Assembly: GCA_009842205.1 (NCBI GenBank)
Contig: VYFX01000019.1
Span: forward strand, 1 to 54,123
Length of the DNA: 54,123 nucleotides
DNA from: Paracoccaceae bacterium
GTDB taxonomy: Bacteria > Pseudomonadota > Alphaproteobacteria > Rhodobacterales > Rhodobacteraceae
Reading direction: 5' to 3'
A program made the translations under genes and the position numbers. Every line of letters starts with the position of its first letter. Position 1 is the stretch's first letter. The notes beneath the pieces are model-generated. The model saw nothing but the letters and a program-made list of their open reading frames with translations. It was not told the origin of the DNA and made no database searches. Below, one piece after another: positions 53,846 to 54,123 of this stretch.

Positions 53846-54123
53846 ATGAAACCGGGAATGATTGCCGGGTTTCTGATTGGGATATTTTTTAGTATTCCGG
53901 CAAGTACCCAGGATATTGGCAAGTACCCAGGATATTAATGTAGGTGTGGAAGCCTATAAGAGGGGCGATTACGAAACAGCCCTCCGGGAATGGCATCCTT
54001 TGGCAGAACAGGGGGAAGTTGAAGCTCAGTTCATTTTGGGTCTAATGTATGGTAATGGCGAGGGTGTCCCCCAGGATTATGGTGAAGCTGAAAAGTGGTG
54101 GAGGTTGTCGGCTGAACAGGGGC
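53846..54123 (+). pseudogene. Sel1-repeat protein gene broken by a 19-bp duplication (partial at window end)
   Basis: From the ATG at 53846, preceded by GGAAAGG, the frame encodes a signal peptide (MKPGMIAGFLIGIFFSIPAS) and then stops at 53934-53936. The cause is an exact 19-bp tandem duplication (53899-53917 and 53918-53936), which shifts the frame by one. Removing one copy restores a frame running from the signal peptide into a Sel1-like repeat: AYKRGDYETALREW, then AEQGEVEAQFILGLMYGNG and AEKWWRLSAEQG, open to the end of the window. Sel1 proteins are helical adaptors, often secreted or periplasmic. The gene is inactive, makes a signal-less product from an internal start, or switches by slippage. 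Confidence 0.75.
53899..53936. repeat. Exact 19-bp tandem duplication
   Basis: Two perfect copies of GGCAAGTACCCAGGATATT stand head to tail at the signal-peptide junction of the Sel1-repeat gene. As 19 is not a multiple of three, the duplication shifts the reading frame. Confidence 0.95.

Overview
The window reads as a stretch of alphaproteobacterial chromosome. It is dense with metabolic operons and has an AT-leaning base composition. The placement rests on the elongator tRNA-Met and tRNA-Ser(GCT) sequences, the cytochrome c/CopC/CopD trio, a form II CO-dehydrogenase-type cluster with coxDE-like accessory genes, and binding-protein ABC importers of the type common in marine heterotrophic Alphaproteobacteria. 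This is inference; there is no rRNA or phylogenetic marker to fix the lineage.

Layout. 0.3-2 kb: a minus-strand copper/redox operon (cytochrome c, CopC, CopD). 2.3-4.9 kb: a fur/perR-type regulator with katG. 5.1-6.6 kb: a toxin-antitoxin pair (HigB-like toxin, HigA fused to an ImmA-type metallopeptidase) with a perfect palindromic operator. 6.8-8.25 kb: a compact GC-rich element carrying one gene, tnpB. It is bounded by 25-bp inverted repeats and an exact 8-bp target-site duplication, an arrangement that IS200/IS605 and IS607 elements do not make. 8.5-10 kb: tRNA-Ser and glutaryl-CoA dehydrogenase. 10-20.8 kb: an unassigned catabolic region. It holds a minus-strand operon of Rieske oxygenase, two paralogous unknown proteins, a DUF1116 (AllG-like) protein and an amidase, facing a plus-strand aminotransferase with a two-subunit ThDP decarboxylase, followed by an SGNH hydrolase and a BisC-like molybdoenzyme.

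21-28.8 kb: one operon with a complete ABC importer (binding protein, two permeases, small membrane protein, two ATPases), methylglyoxal synthase and a fused dihydroxyacetone kinase, pointing to glycerol or another source of dihydroxyacetone. 28.9-30.5 kb: an alkylsulfatase-like MBL hydrolase, an alkyltransferase-like DNA repair protein and tRNA-Met. 30.8-41.8 kb: a divergent sugar or sugar-acid regulon. One arm has an ABC importer, a UPF0261 protein and a class II aldolase. The other has a GntR regulator, a lactonase-like MBL protein, a HAD phosphatase, a second class II aldolase and an FGGY kinase. A repeated AT-rich motif flanks gntR and may be its operator.

41.9-52 kb: an AbrB-family membrane protein, then a CO-dehydrogenase-like operon (coxD, coxE, XdhC/CoxI-like, a MoeA/MobA-like fusion with a degenerate second domain, coxS, coxL, coxM). 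The AYRGAGR active-site loop and S-L-M order mark it as form II. 52-54.1 kb: an Ada-like regulator/methyltransferase, endonuclease III with a strong terminator, and a Sel1-repeat gene broken by an exact 19-bp tandem duplication.

The strongest candidate for something undescribed is the tnpB element at 6806-8246. It looks like an RNA-guided nuclease gene carried between DDE-type transposon ends. The Rieske/DUF1116 region and the two unassigned sugar operons are the next most interesting.
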